A DNA stretch of 64,000 nucleotides from Streptomyces sp. MBT53 (GTDB lineage Bacteria > Actinomycetota > Actinomycetes > Streptomycetales > Streptomycetaceae). Positions within the stretch are counted from its first letter, which is position 1. Each line of letters opens with the position of its first letter. Position numbers and translations under genes: made by a program. The stretch lies in NCBI RefSeq assembly GCF_016654115.1, contig NZ_JAEQAZ010000004.1:1-64000 (forward strand), written 5' to 3'. Below, in pieces: positions 1 through 9,099 of this stretch. The notes under the pieces were generated by a model. The model had not been told where the DNA came from. It ran no database searches and saw only the letters and a list, made by a program, of their open reading frames with translations.

Positions 1-114
1 GACATTGCCGTAGGACTTGCCCGCGTTGCGGAGCTGGACGAGGGGGTGGTCCCCGTCCGTGGGCGGCGTGTCGGTCAGGATCGCACCGTGGGTGCCGGTC
101 GTGTTGTCGGTCAT
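1..114 (-). CDS. ABC sugar transporter ATP-binding subunit (5' end only)
   Basis: Only the first 38 codons lie in the window. After a short variable N-terminus comes LVQLRNAGKSYGNV, the usual beginning of a nucleotide-binding domain of RbsA/MglA-type sugar importers; the Walker A lies outside. A GGAGG ribosome site sits in the end of the permease gene upstream and the spacing between the two genes is 5 bases, so it is the last visible gene of the binding protein - permease - ATPase operon. The assignment rests on this start plus operon context; no catalytic motif can be seen. Confidence 0.75.
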   Translation of the reverse strand, partial: MTDNTTGTHGAILTDTPPTDGDHPLVQLRNAGKSYGNV

Positions 115-119
115 CGAGG

Positions 120-1196
120 TCACCTCCGGGTCGCGGTGCGCTGCACCCACAGATTGATCATGACGGCGCCCAGGAGCATCACGCCCAGGAACGCCTTGAA
201 CCAGTCGGGGTTCCAGCCGGCGTAGACGATGCCCTGCTGGACCATGCCGAACATGAACGCCCCGAACACCGGGCCGATCGCGGAGCCGGCACCACCGGTC
301 AGCAGACAGCCGCCGATGACGGCCGCGGAGATGTAGATCAGCTCCTGCCCGACACCTTCGCCGGACTGCACGGTGTTGAAGGAGAACAGCTGGTGCATGC
401 CGATGAACCAGGCGCCGAAGCCGACCAGCATGAACAGCGAGATCTTCGTGAACGCCACGGGCACACCGACGGCCCGTGCCGAGTCCTTGTTGCCGCCGAC
501 CGCGAAGATCCAGTTGCCGTACTTCGTGCGCAGCAGCACCCAGGTCGCGATCGCCGCGAACACCAGCCAGTAGATGATGGTGATCTTGACGTTGACGCCG
601 CCGACGTCGAACGAGGACGCGAAGACCTTCTTGGCCTGGTCGAAGCCGTCCATGTTGCTGATGTCGTCGGTGGCGACGTTGCCGGTGACCAGCTTGGTGA
701 CGGCGAGGTTGACGCCCTGGAGGATCAGGAAGCTGCCCAGGGTGACCAGGAAGCTCGGCAGCCCGGTCTTGACGACCATCCAGCCGTTGAGGAAACCGAT
801 CCCCAGCGACACCAGCAGCGCGACGATCACACCGACCCACACGTTCATGGTGAGTTGGTAGCTGAGCATGCTCGCGGTCAGCGCGGAGGTGATGACCGCG
901 ACACCGGCGGAGAGGTCGAACTCCCCGCCGATCATCAGCAGTGCCACCGGCAGGGCCATGATCCCGATGGTCGACGAACTGTAGAGAATGTTCGCCATCG
1001 AGGCGCCGTCCCGCACGGGCGGAGCGGCGATCAGGAAGAACACGTACACCGCTGCCGCGCCGAGGAAGACACCCACCTCCGGGCGCGCCAACAGCCTTAG
1101 CGCCAGGGGCCGTTCGGAGGTCCGGCCGTCCGTCGTCCTGAGGCCGGAGGCCGGCGGTGAGGTCACCGCCGGCTCGGCGTGCTGGGTCATGCTCAT
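120..1196 (-). CDS. Ribose/inositol-family ABC transporter permease
   Basis: A 358-residue, strongly hydrophobic inner-membrane protein of the RbsC/BPD_transp_2 family, with about nine to ten predicted membrane helices. Recognisable family segments are GGEFDLSAGVAVITSALTA near residue 85-105 and VGGNKDSARAVGV near 225-240. The start ATG overlaps the stop of the binding-protein gene (TGATG), showing translational coupling. It should form the channel for the sugar or polyol delivered by the neighbouring lipoprotein; linkage to iolG suggests inositol, which is inference. The operon is downstream of a LacI-type operator. Confidence 0.92.
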   Translation of the reverse strand: MSMTQHAEPAVTSPPASGLRTTDGRTSERPLALRLLARPEVGVFLGAAAVYVFFLIAAPPVRDGASMANILYSSSTIGIMALPVALLMIGGEFDLSAGVAVITSALTASMLSYQLTMNVWVGVIVALLVSLGIGFLNGWMVVKTGLPSFLVTLGSFLILQGVNLAVTKLVTGNVATDDISNMDGFDQAKKVFASSFDVGGVNVKITIIYWLVFAAIATWVLLRTKYGNWIFAVGGNKDSARAVGVPVAFTKISLFMLVGFGAWFIGMHQLFSFNTVQSGEGVGQELIYISAAVIGGCLLTGGAGSAIGPVFGAFMFGMVQQGIVYAGWNPDWFKAFLGVMLLGAVMINLWVQRTATRR

Positions 1197-2200
1197 CACC
1201 GAGTCCCGTTGGCGGCGAACTTGGCGACGGTGTCGACGTTGGTCTTGTCGATGAAGGCCGGCCCGGTGAGGACGGGCGCGGTGCCGCCGCCGCTGAAGTT
1301 GCCGTTGGTCTTGTAGAGCCACAGAGAGTCGACCGCCAAGTAGCCCTGAAGGTAAGGCTGCTGGTCGACCGCGAACTCGACCTTGCCGTCCTGGACGGCC
1401 TTGACCAGCTCCTGGTTGAGGTCGAAGGTGGCGAGCTTGGCCTTGCTGCCCGAGTCGGACAACGACTGGATCCCCGTCAGCGCGATCGGGGCGCCGAGGG
1501 TGACCACCTGGTCGATGGACTTGTCCTGGGTGAGCTTGGCGGTGACCGTCGACTTCACCGACGGCATGTCGGTGCCGTTGACATAGAGGATGTCCGTCTT
1601 GCCGCTGAAGCCCTTCTTCAGGCCGGCGCAGCGGGCCTCCAGCGCGACCTGCCCCTGTTCCTGGATGACACACAGGGCGTGCTTGGCGCCGAGTTGGTTC
1701 AGGCGCTGGCCGAAGGCCTGCCCGGCGATGTTCTCGTCCTGGCCGAAGTACTCCAGCATGCCTAGCTTCTTCCAGTCGCTGACACCGGAGTTGAAGCCGA
1801 CGACCGGGATGCCGGCCGCTCTGGCCTTGGCCACCACGTCCTTCATGGCGTCGGGCTTGGCGGCGGTCAGGGCGATGCCGTCGACTTTCTGGTCGATGGC
1901 GTTCTGGACCAGGTTGGCCTGGTTGCCCGCGCTGGGGTCGGAGGAGTAGACGAGCTTGATGTTGTCCTTGGCGGCCGCGGCCTGGGCACCTTTGCGGACG
2001 AGGTCCCAGAAGGTGTCGCCGGGCGAAGCGTGGGTGACCATGGCCACCGTCATGCGGGGCGTACTGGCCTTGCCCGCGGAGGCCGCCGCGCCGTTGTCCT
2101 CGGACTTCTTGCCGCCGGAGCTGCTGGAGCAGCCGGCGGCGAAGAGGGCGCCGGCCATCAGGGTGGCGGTCAGAGCGGCGGCTCGGTGGTTTCTGTGCAT
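1196..2200 (-). CDS. Sugar/inositol ABC transporter substrate-binding lipoprotein
   Basis: A 334-residue periplasmic-binding-protein of the RbsB/peripla_BP_4 type. The N-terminus is a lipoprotein signal peptide ending in the lipobox FAAGC around Cys24, followed by a Ser/Gly-rich linker. The core starts with MTVAMVTHASPGDTFWD and contains QNAIDQKVDGIALTA, both typical of the family. AAGGGAC precedes the ATG. First gene of the importer operon; the operator-promoter at 2363-2425 lies about 160-225 bases upstream. Substrate is unproven: inositol is inferred from neighbouring iol genes; ribose-like sugars are the alternative. Confidence 0.9.
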   Translation of the reverse strand: MHRNHRAAALTATLMAGALFAAGCSSSSGGKKSEDNGAAASAGKASTPRMTVAMVTHASPGDTFWDLVRKGAQAAAAKDNIKLVYSSDPSAGNQANLVQNAIDQKVDGIALTAAKPDAMKDVVAKARAAGIPVVGFNSGVSDWKKLGMLEYFGQDENIAGQAFGQRLNQLGAKHALCVIQEQGQVALEARCAGLKKGFSGKTDILYVNGTDMPSVKSTVTAKLTQDKSIDQVVTLGAPIALTGIQSLSDSGSKAKLATFDLNQELVKAVQDGKVEFAVDQQPYLQGYLAVDSLWLYKTNGNFSGGGTAPVLTGPAFIDKTNVDTVAKFAANGTR

Positions 2201-2362
2201 GTCCCTTGCACCTCACTGTGCTGATCAGGGTGGGAATGGAGTTCCGGCCTCGCCGAAAGAGCTCTGTTCGGCCCGGGGAGGCGGGCGAGCGGTTCGGGGA
2301 TGCCGTGTACGGCGGGGAGGTGGTGTCTGCGGCAGCCGTGGGTGTGTGCCGGTTCTCGCTTT

Positions 2363-2425
2363 CTAGAGCGCGTTACTAGCGCGCTCTAGTGAACGAACTA
2401 TTGAACGCCCCAGGGGCGATGTCAA
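2363..2425 (-). promoter_or_regulatory. Promoter with LacI-type operator for the importer operon
   Basis: On the minus strand TTGACA (2425-2420), a 17-base spacer and AATAGT (2402-2397) form a good sigma70-type promoter. Just downstream, at 2390-2375, is ACTAGCGCGCTCTAGT (plus-strand reading), a near-palindrome present identically at 6707-6722. At this site the repeat extends to a perfect 10-bp inverted repeat, CTAGAGCGCG 2363-2372 and CGCGCTCTAG 2380-2389. Overlap with the expected transcription start fits repression by the LacI-family protein encoded at 6836. Confidence 0.75.
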
Positions 2426-2711
2426 TAGATTTGTCAGGACGTATCGACAAGATGTACAGCGCTCCCCCGAGGCGTCCATCGCACGCAGGACCGCCTCGTC
2501 CGCGACTCGTCGCCGACTGCGGGGACGTGGCCGGGCCGTGCGGGACCTCGGGCCGCAGATACCTCGCTGCCCGCGGTGAAGGTACTGGGCATGGGCGAGG
2601 TCCGGCACGGTCGATGTCCGTGCCGACAAGCGCTGTTGACCGGGGTATGACGGGGAGTCTGCGCCGCCCGGGTCACGGCGCCGCTGCGCTCTTGGGGTAC
2701 GTACGTCTTCG
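2426..2711. other. Intergenic region, no gene seen
   Basis: About 290 bases between the importer promoter and the end of the TIM-barrel gene at 2712. The open frames here on either strand have no convincing ribosome site or codon bias, and no strong terminator hairpin with a T tract was found. Confidence 0.5.
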
Positions 2712-3578
2712 CTACGCGGTGAGTTCCTTGGTGATGCGGTCGAGCATGAACGTCGAGGACTCGCGGGCGCGTTCCTCCCAGGCGAAGACGCAGGCGGTGG
2801 CCACGCCGTCGAAGTCGAGTTCGCGGAGGGTGCCGAAGAAGGCGTCCCAGTCGACCTCGCCCTGACCGATGTCGAGGTGCTGGTGGACGCGGGCGGTGGT
2901 GCCGGGCGGGTTGAGGATGTAGCGCAGGCCGGAGGAGCCCTTGTGGTTGAAGGAGTCGGCGATGTGGACGTGTTGGAGCTTGTCGCCGGCGTAGCGCATC
3001 ATCGCCGCGATGTCGCCAGCGGGATCAGCCCCCGACAGGTGGAAGGAGTGCGGGGCGCAGTACAGGTAGTTCACCCAGGGCTTGTTGACGGCACGGACGA
3101 GATCGACGGCGGGGGTGTTCTCCTCGCAGAAGTCGTCGGGGTGCGCCTCCAGGTTGAGGGCGATGCCCTCCCGCTCGAAGAGGGGCAGCAGTTCCTCCAG
3201 CGAGCGCCAGAACGCCGCCTCGCTGTCGGCCGCTCGCTCGGGGCGGCCGTTGAACTCCGAGTTCATCAGCGGACATTCGAGGTCGGCGGTGATCTCGATC
3301 ATCCGCTTCCAGTAACGGACAGCGGCCTGTCGCTCCGTCTCGTCCGGGGACGACCACTTGTAGAGCGGGAGCACGGAGGAGAGCTGGACGCCGTACGTGC
3401 GCAGGGAGTTCTTCAGTTCCGCCACACGCTCGTCGTCCGCCCGCGGGTGCAGGAAGAACGGCATGAAGTCGTCGCGCGGCGACAACTCGATGTATTCGTA
3501 GCCGAGTTCGGCGACCGTGCGCACCATGTCGTCGATGGGCAGGGCGCGGAACATGTAGGGGTCGAGGGCGATCTTCAC
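2712..3578 (-). CDS. TIM-barrel sugar phosphate isomerase/epimerase family protein
   Basis: A 288-residue xylose-isomerase-like TIM barrel (AP_endonuc_2 fold), the family that includes IolE, IolH, IolI and hydroxypyruvate isomerases. Motifs include [12 protein letters not shown] (metal-ligand Glu and His, around residue 150-160) and [12 protein letters not shown] near 220, where the His/Asp would hold a divalent metal. The GTG start is chosen because GGAGGTGCC lies just upstream and it overlaps the iolG stop (GTGA), so it is co-translated with iolG. A role as an inosose isomerase or dehydratase in inositol breakdown is inference from context. Confidence 0.82.
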   Translation of the reverse strand: MKIALDPYMFRALPIDDMVRTVAELGYEYIELSPRDDFMPFFLHPRADDERVAELKNSLRTYGVQLSSVLPLYKWSSPDETERQAAVRYWKRMIEITADLECPLMNSEFNGRPERAADSEAAFWRSLEELLPLFEREGIALNLEAHPDDFCEENTPAVDLVRAVNKPWVNYLYCAPHSFHLSGADPAGDIAAMMRYAGDKLQHVHIADSFNHKGSSGLRYILNPPGTTARVHQHLDIGQGEVDWDAFFGTLRELDFDGVATACVFAWEERARESSTFMLDRITKELTA

Positions 3579-4591
3579 GCGGCACCTCCGTAGAAGGCGG
3601 GTCGGGGCTTGAGGTCGGTGGCGACGACGGTGCCTGTCTCCAGGGCCTCGACGGTCGCGCTGGTGATGACGGTGGCCGCGTAGCCGTCCCACGCCGAGGG
3701 GCCGGTGGGTTCGGTGCCGGCGGCGATGCCCGCGATCCACTCGCGGAACTCCGTGTCGAAGGCGTCCGCGAAGCGGCCCACCCAGTCCGTGAGCACCTCC
3801 GTGCTGTGCGCTCCCGCGGTGCGCAGGCCGACGGCGGCCGGGTCGGGCAGGCGGACGAGTCCCTCCTCGCCCACCGCCTCGCAGTGGATGTCGTAGCCGT
3901 ACTGGCAGTTGACGAAGACCTCCAGGTCGATGCGGACGCCCTTGGCGGTCTCGAAGAGCATGATCTGCGGGTCCTTGAGGTGGGCGAACCGCCTGCTCGT
4001 GGCGCGCGGGGTGACCACTTGGGTGGAGATGATCTCGTCGTCGAGCAGCCAGCGCAGTACGTCCACCTCGTGCACGGCCGTGTCCAGGGCGGCCATGGCG
4101 GAGGTGTACGACTCGGGGACGGTCGGGTTGCGGTGGGCGCAGTGCACGATCAGCGGTGCGCCGATGCGGCCCGAGTCGATGATCTGCTTCAACTGCCGGT
4201 ATCCGGCGTCGTATCGGCGCATGAAGCCGACCTGGACCAGGCGGCGGCCGTGCGCCTGCTCGGCCTCGATGATCTTCAGGCAGTCCTCGGCCGTGGTGGC
4301 CAGCGGCTTCTCGCAGAACACCGGTTTCCCGGCGGCTATCGCGGTCAGCACGTGCTCGGCGTGAGTGGGACCCCAGGACGTCACGAGGACCGCGTCGACG
4401 TCGTCCGCCGCGATGAGGGTCGCGCCGTCGGACAGCACGCGGGCACCGACCGGTGCCGCTGCGTCCTCGGCGCGGGCGGGGTCAATGTCGGTGACCGCGG
4501 TGACACGGGCACCCGGGACGGTGTCGGTGAGGCGCCGGATGTGTTCTTTGCCGATCCAGCCGGCGCCGATGACTCCTACACGTACGGTCAT
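3575..4591 (-). CDS. iolG: Inositol 2-dehydrogenase (Gfo/Idh/MocA family)
   Basis: A 338-residue NAD-dependent oxidoreductase. The N-terminal Rossmann fold opens with [23 protein letters not shown] around residue 93-98 is the conserved Gfo/Idh nicotinamide-side motif, and [14 protein letters not shown] near 170-183 carries the catalytic Asp/His pair. The expected reaction is oxidation of myo-inositol to 2-keto-myo-inositol. Neighbours (TIM-barrel IolE-like protein, iolC and mmsA remnants, importer) support this, although Gfo/Idh members also oxidise other polyols and sugars. Its start overlaps the stop of an otherwise lost upstream gene at 4588. Confidence 0.82.
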   Translation of the reverse strand: MTVRVGVIGAGWIGKEHIRRLTDTVPGARVTAVTDIDPARAEDAAAPVGARVLSDGATLIAADDVDAVLVTSWGPTHAEHVLTAIAAGKPVFCEKPLATTAEDCLKIIEAEQAHGRRLVQVGFMRRYDAGYRQLKQIIDSGRIGAPLIVHCAHRNPTVPESYTSAMAALDTAVHEVDVLRWLLDDEIISTQVVTPRATSRRFAHLKDPQIMLFETAKGVRIDLEVFVNCQYGYDIHCEAVGEEGLVRLPDPAAVGLRTAGAHSTEVLTDWVGRFADAFDTEFREWIAGIAAGTEPTGPSAWDGYAATVITSATVEALETGTVVATDLKPRPAFYGGAA

Positions 4592-4785
4592 GATCGTTCC
4601 TTCATGGGGATCAGAGGGAGGCCGAAGGGGGCCAAGGGAAACGCGCCCGGCGTGGCATCAGGCAGGAGCGCGTCGGTGACCGGGGCCAGGCCGAGGTCGT
4701 CGCTCCTCTGGGGCAGGGCGCCGTTGATGACTCGGTTGTCGTAGCTGAAGCGGAGTCCGCCGAAGGTGGCGATGACGGTGATGGG
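4588..4785 (-). pseudogene. C-terminal remnant of an unidentified gene upstream of iolG
   Basis: A frame of about 60 codons with strong G/C bias at third positions runs on the minus strand from roughly 4785 to a TGA at 4590-4588, overlapping the iolG ATG by 4 bases as in an intact operon. It reads TFGGLRFSYDNRVINGALP and ends [10 protein letters not shown], but has no start codon or ribosome site, and an in-frame stop lies upstream inside the neighbouring gene. I interpret it as the tail of a gene whose 5' part was deleted. The family was not recognised. Confidence 0.5.
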
Positions 4786-4792
4786 CCGCCGT

Positions 4793-5743
4793 CTACCGGC
4801 TGGTGTTCGGGCGTCGCACTCCGGTCAGACCGCAACCGGCCAGGTGCTCACGCGTACTCACCGCGATGGGCAGTGGTACGTCGGGCGCGCACGGGTAGAG
4901 GTCTTGCTCGACGATCACGAACAACTCGGCGTCCAGCCGGGCGAGTTCGGCAACCACGTCGGCGGGGTTCGGCACGCCGGCCGGGGGCGACACGCACACC
5001 CCGCGTCTGACGGCCTCCCCGAAGAAGAGGTCCTCGGCCGCGACCTGGGCGAGGATCTCCGGGTCCATCTGCTTGATGTGGACGTAGCCGACACGCTCAC
5101 CGAAGCGGCGGATCAGGTCGAGGTTGTCGCCGCCGCCGTAGGCCACGTGCCCGGTGTCCAGGCACAGGTTGGTGTAACGGCTGTCGGACTCGTTCAGCAG
5201 CCGCTCGATCTCTGGCTGGGTCTGGATGTGGCTGTCGGCGTGCGGGTGGATGACGAGCCGTACGTCGTACTCGTCCAGCAGCAGCTTGCCCAGTCGGTCG
5301 GCGTTGTGGCCGAAGCCCGCCCACTGCTGGGCGGTCAGCTCCGGGGACTCGGTGAACGCGCCGGTCTTCTCGTCCCGGTACATGGGCGGGATGAGGACGA
5401 GGTGGTGCGCTCCCGCGGCCGCGGTCAGCGTGGCGACCTGACGGACGTGGGCGAGCATCTCGTCCCACGCCTCGGGGCGGTGCAGCGCGCCGAAGGCGGT
5501 ACCGCCGGAGACCTGGAGCCCGCGGGACTCCAGTTCTTCCTTCAGTCGCTGCGGATCGGTCGGGAGATAGCCGTAGGGCCCGAGTTCGAGCCACTCGTAG
5601 CCGGCCTCGGCCAGCTCGTCGAGGAAGCGGGTGTACGACACCTGGTGCTCGTCCTCGGGAAACCAGACGCCCCAGGAGTCGGGGGCGGATCCCAGGCACA
5701 GGTTGCCCGCGATGGTGCGGAGGGAGGATGGCGCCGTTGCCAT
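4793..5743 (-). CDS. IolE-like inosose dehydratase / TIM-barrel protein
   Basis: A 316-residue xylose-isomerase-like TIM barrel. The opening GSAPDSWGVWFPEDE resembles the APDSWGV segment of 2-keto-myo-inositol dehydratase (IolE), and later LCLDTGHVAYGGGDN and YVHIKQMDPEI provide metal-binding Asp/His residues. CGAAGGAGCACGTC precedes the ATG. It would dehydrate 2-keto-inositol, the step after IolG. The last codons run straight into the remnant at 4588-4785, so its own 3' end may lie at an old deletion junction. A different isomerase role cannot be excluded. Confidence 0.75.
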   Translation of the reverse strand: MATAPSSLRTIAGNLCLGSAPDSWGVWFPEDEHQVSYTRFLDELAEAGYEWLELGPYGYLPTDPQRLKEELESRGLQVSGGTAFGALHRPEAWDEMLAHVRQVATLTAAAGAHHLVLIPPMYRDEKTGAFTESPELTAQQWAGFGHNADRLGKLLLDEYDVRLVIHPHADSHIQTQPEIERLLNESDSRYTNLCLDTGHVAYGGGDNLDLIRRFGERVGYVHIKQMDPEILAQVAAEDLFFGEAVRRGVCVSPPAGVPNPADVVAELARLDAELFVIVEQDLYPCAPDVPLPIAVSTREHLAGCGLTGVRRPNTSR

Positions 5744-5782
5744 GACGTGCTCCTTCGGGGAGAGGAACGGAGAGGGCGGTAT

Positions 5783-6519
<737 letters not shown>

Positions 6520-6639
6520 GTTCGTCGGGCTGCCACCGAGGGACTTGCCGAACGAGGTGACCTCCGCCAGTCCCACGCCCGTCCGGAGCGGATACACGTC
6601 CACTCCCACGCGGCCGATGGTCAGCACGTCGAACGGCAT
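6520..6639 (-). pseudogene. iolC: 5-dehydro-2-deoxygluconokinase, first 40 codons only
   Basis: Forty codons beginning MPFDVLTIGRVGVDVYPL and reaching TSFGKSLGGSPTN are the typical start of IolC, a PfkB-family sugar kinase; a GGAA-type ribosome site precedes the ATG at 6639. At 6519/6520 the homology stops and mmsA coding begins in another frame, so the product would be a short peptide with a missense tail. The intact kinase phosphorylates 5-dehydro-2-deoxygluconate in inositol catabolism. The fragment still lies directly downstream of the operator-promoter at 6707-6757, so it was the first gene of that operon. Confidence 0.85.
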
Positions 6640-6706
6640 CACGCTGGGATTCCTTTCGTTCCGGAGACTCCGGGGAACTGCCACGCAAGTCTTGCTGTCG
6701 CGCGCT

Positions 6707-6757
6707 ACTAGCGCGCTCTAGTGCAGTACGATGACCCCTGTCCAAATGTCATGTCAA
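6707..6757 (-). promoter_or_regulatory. Second LacI-type operator and promoter (iolC' operon)
   Basis: The 16-mer ACTAGCGCGCTCTAGT at 6707-6722 is identical to that at 2375-2390. On the minus strand TTGACA (6757-6752) and a weak CATCGT (6733-6728), 18 bases apart, lie upstream of it, the same geometry as the importer promoter. Position between iolC' and the divergent LacI gene suggests repression of the iol operon, possibly with autoregulation. Confidence 0.72.
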
Positions 6758-6835
6758 TAGCCTGGTGCCGGGAGATTTCCAGATCGCCGCCAGACAGGCC
6801 CTAAGGTGGGCGACGTCGGAGGGTGGGGTCACAGG

Positions 6836-7861
6836 GTGGACGGATCGGGCAAGCAGCGGCCCACGATGACGGACGTCGCGGCGAAGGCTGGCGTCTCGCG
6901 GGCGCTCGTCTCCATCGTGTTCCGCAACCAGCCGGGCGCCAGTGAGGAAACCCGGCAGCGGGTGCTGCGAGTCGCCGACGAGATCGGCTATCGGCCCGAC
7001 AGCGCGGCCCGGCTGCTCGCACGCGGTCGCAGCCGCACGCTCGGCGTGATGTTCACCGTGCAGCAGACCTTCCACACGAACCTGATCGAGGGCATCTACC
7101 CCGAGGCCGAACGCCTCGGCTACGAGGTCCTGCTGTCCGGCGCGACCCAGGGCCGCAGCGAGGAGAAGGCCGTCGAGGCGCTCCTCAGTCACCGCTGCGA
7201 GGCGGTGATCCTGCTCGGCTCCTTCGCGGAGCCCGCCTTCCTCGACGAGTTGGGGCGCCGTACGGTCGCCGTCTCCGTGAGCCGCCGGGTCGCGCACGCG
7301 CACGTGGACTTCGTGCACTCCGCCGAGGGCAAGGGCATCCGTCAGGCGATGGACCACCTCGTCGAACTGGGGCACCGCCGGATCGTGCACATCGACGGCG
7401 GCCGGGGCCCCGGCTCGGCCGAGCGGCGGCGCGCCTACCGGGCCGAGATGCGCCGCAACGGCCTGGAGTCCGAGGTGCGGGTCATCCCCGGCGAGCACAC
7501 CGAGCAGTCCGGCATCGAGACCGGCGCTCTCCTGGCGGCGGAACGCGAGCAGGGACGGCCGCTACCGACGGCGGTCCTCGCGGGCAACGACCGCAGCGCG
7601 ATGGGCCTGCTGATGTCCCTGACCCGAGCCGGCATCGAGGTGCCGCGCGACCTGTCCGTCGTCGGATACGACGACAGCCACCTCTCCCACCTGATGCCGA
7701 TCGGCCTGACCACCGTGCGCCAGGACGCGGCACTCATGGCCGAACATGCGGTGCGGTTCGCCGTGGAACGGCTGGCGGACCCCGAACGGGACCCACGCGA
7801 GGCGGTGTTGGACCCGAAGCTGGTGGTGCGGGGAACCAGCGGGCCGCCACCGGTGGGCTGA
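6836..7861 (+). CDS. LacI-family transcriptional regulator of the inositol locus
   Basis: A 341-residue LacI/PurR-type repressor. The N-terminal helix-turn-helix reads MTDVAAKAGVSRALVSIVF, with the hinge helix around YRPDSAARLLARGRS; the remainder is a periplasmic-binding-like effector domain ending with YDDSHLSHLMPIGLTTVRQ, the usual C-terminal signature. The GTG at 6836 is preceded by GGAGGGTGGGG; an in-frame GTG at 6806 is possible. It is divergent from the iol remnants and the nearest regulator to both identical operators. Effector presumably inositol or an early intermediate (inference). Confidence 0.9.
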   Translation: MDGSGKQRPTMTDVAAKAGVSRALVSIVFRNQPGASEETRQRVLRVADEIGYRPDSAARLLARGRSRTLGVMFTVQQTFHTNLIEGIYPEAERLGYEVLLSGATQGRSEEKAVEALLSHRCEAVILLGSFAEPAFLDELGRRTVAVSVSRRVAHAHVDFVHSAEGKGIRQAMDHLVELGHRRIVHIDGGRGPGSAERRRAYRAEMRRNGLESEVRVIPGEHTEQSGIETGALLAAEREQGRPLPTAVLAGNDRSAMGLLMSLTRAGIEVPRDLSVVGYDDSHLSHLMPIGLTTVRQDAALMAEHAVRFAVERLADPERDPREAVLDPKLVVRGTSGPPPVG

Positions 7862-7869
7862 GTAGGTGC

Positions 7870-8660
7870 CGCTGTCGGGGATCTTGCAGGTCCTCGGTGA
7901 GGCTGGCCCAGTAGTCGTGTTCGCAGTCGATATGGCTCTTCCAGCCGCAAACGCTTTGCAGCCGACGGGCGTTGTGGAAGGCGGTGATCCAAGTCGCGAT
8001 CCGGACGCGGGCCTCGGTGCGTGTGGCGAAGGTGTGCCGGTGGATTTACTCGACCTTCAGCACGCTGTTGAACGCCTCGCTGACGGCCTTGTCGAAACAC
8101 GGACCGACCCGGCCCATGGACTGGAAGACGCCCAGCCGGCGACAGGCCCGGCGGAACCTCCGAGATCAGAGTGTTGCGACGACCAGTTGAATCCACCCTC
8201 GCTGCCGCGGTCCGTGTGGAAGATGACAGCGCGCACGTCCCCGCCGCGGGTCGCCACGGCCATGTGCAGAGCGGCGACGACCAGTTCGGCATCGTGACGG
8301 GCACCCATCGCACAGCCCAGCAGGCGGCGGGAGAACAGATCGATGACCGTGGCCAGGTACAGCTTGCCCTCACCGGTTTCGATCTCCGTCATGTCCCCGC
8401 ACCAGACCAGGTCGGGCGCCTCGGTGGTGAAGTCGCGGAGCACGACGTCCGGGGCGGCCGGCCGTTCGCCCGGCCGGGTCAGCCCTCGCCGTCTGCGCAC
8501 CTTCCGCGCGATCAGGCCGGACTCGGACATGATCTTCGCAATGGTGTTCACCGAGACCCGCCAGCCCTGCCTCATCAGCTGGATCCAGATCTTCGGCGAG
8601 CCGTAGGTGCCACCGGAGCCGTCGAACTCCTCCTTGACCGCGTCCGTCAGGTGCTGTCTG
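7870..8660 (-). pseudogene. IS3-family OrfB transposase, frameshifted
   Basis: The reading starts after a deletion (KEEFDGSGGTYGSPKIWIQL), continues through the DDE core with LVWCGDMTEIETGEGKLYL (first Asp) and VIFHTDRGSEGGFNW (second Asp), loses frame near 8200, and resumes as DKAVSEAFNSVLKVE followed by an in-frame TAA near 8050 and the tail CEHDYWASLTEDLQ. The third acidic residue (the Glu in SEAFNS) survives, but on a different frame segment. Confidence 0.85.
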
Positions 8661-8689
8661 CGCAGCTCACTCCGGGTCCGCCACGGCTG

Positions 8690-8942
8690 CTACACCCACA
8701 GGACCATGCAGCGTTTGAGGACATCACGCTCCATGACCAGATGCTTGTTGTCCCCCTTGAGCTGGGCGTTCTCCCGCCGCAACCGCCCGACGGGCGCGGG
8801 AGACCCAGCTCGCCAGGGTCTCGTTGATCCCCAGGTCCTCGGCGACCTCCGCGATCGTCCTACCGGTCTCCGGGACGATCCGTACCGCCCCCTCACGGAA
8901 CTCCGGATCGAACTTCCGTCGCTTCTCCAGGATGACTCCCAA
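8690..8942 (-). pseudogene. IS3-family OrfA (helix-turn-helix), frameshifted
   Basis: It begins KRRKFDPEFREGAVRIV, the standard start of the IS3 OrfA helix-turn-helix, and loses frame near 8800. The adjacent frame continues with RLRRENAQLKGDNKHLVMERD, the leucine-zipper segment, and ends VLKRCMVLWV. About two frameshifts separate it from an intact protein. Confidence 0.8.
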
Positions 8943-9099
8943 CTTCCCCTGCAGTCACGGTCTTCACGCTACGAGGGGAGGGACATGGACAACACATGCC
9001 CGAGCCCGCCGCTCACTCGGACCGCCGTACGACTTTGGTCGCTCGTGGTCGCGACGAACGGAGGCTGTGCGCGCGGGCGGTGATGTCTACCGTTGGCGC

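Larger units (their letters stand above)
7866..8945 (-). mobile_element. Degenerate IS3-family insertion sequence
   Basis: Remnants of both IS3-type reading frames lie in order on the minus strand: OrfA (8690-8942) and the OrfB DDE integrase (about 7870-8660). Both are interrupted by frameshifts, an internal stop and a deletion across the OrfA/OrfB junction, so the element is about 1.1 kb instead of the usual 1.2-1.4 kb. I did not find convincing terminal inverted repeats, so the ends are approximate. It cannot encode an active transposase. Confidence 0.82.

Noticed and set aside
120..2216. A single 698-codon open frame spanning permease and binding protein
   Set aside because: The N-terminal 340 codons are an Arg/Gln-rich out-of-phase reading of the binding-protein gene; the permease starts at 1196 with TGATG coupling.
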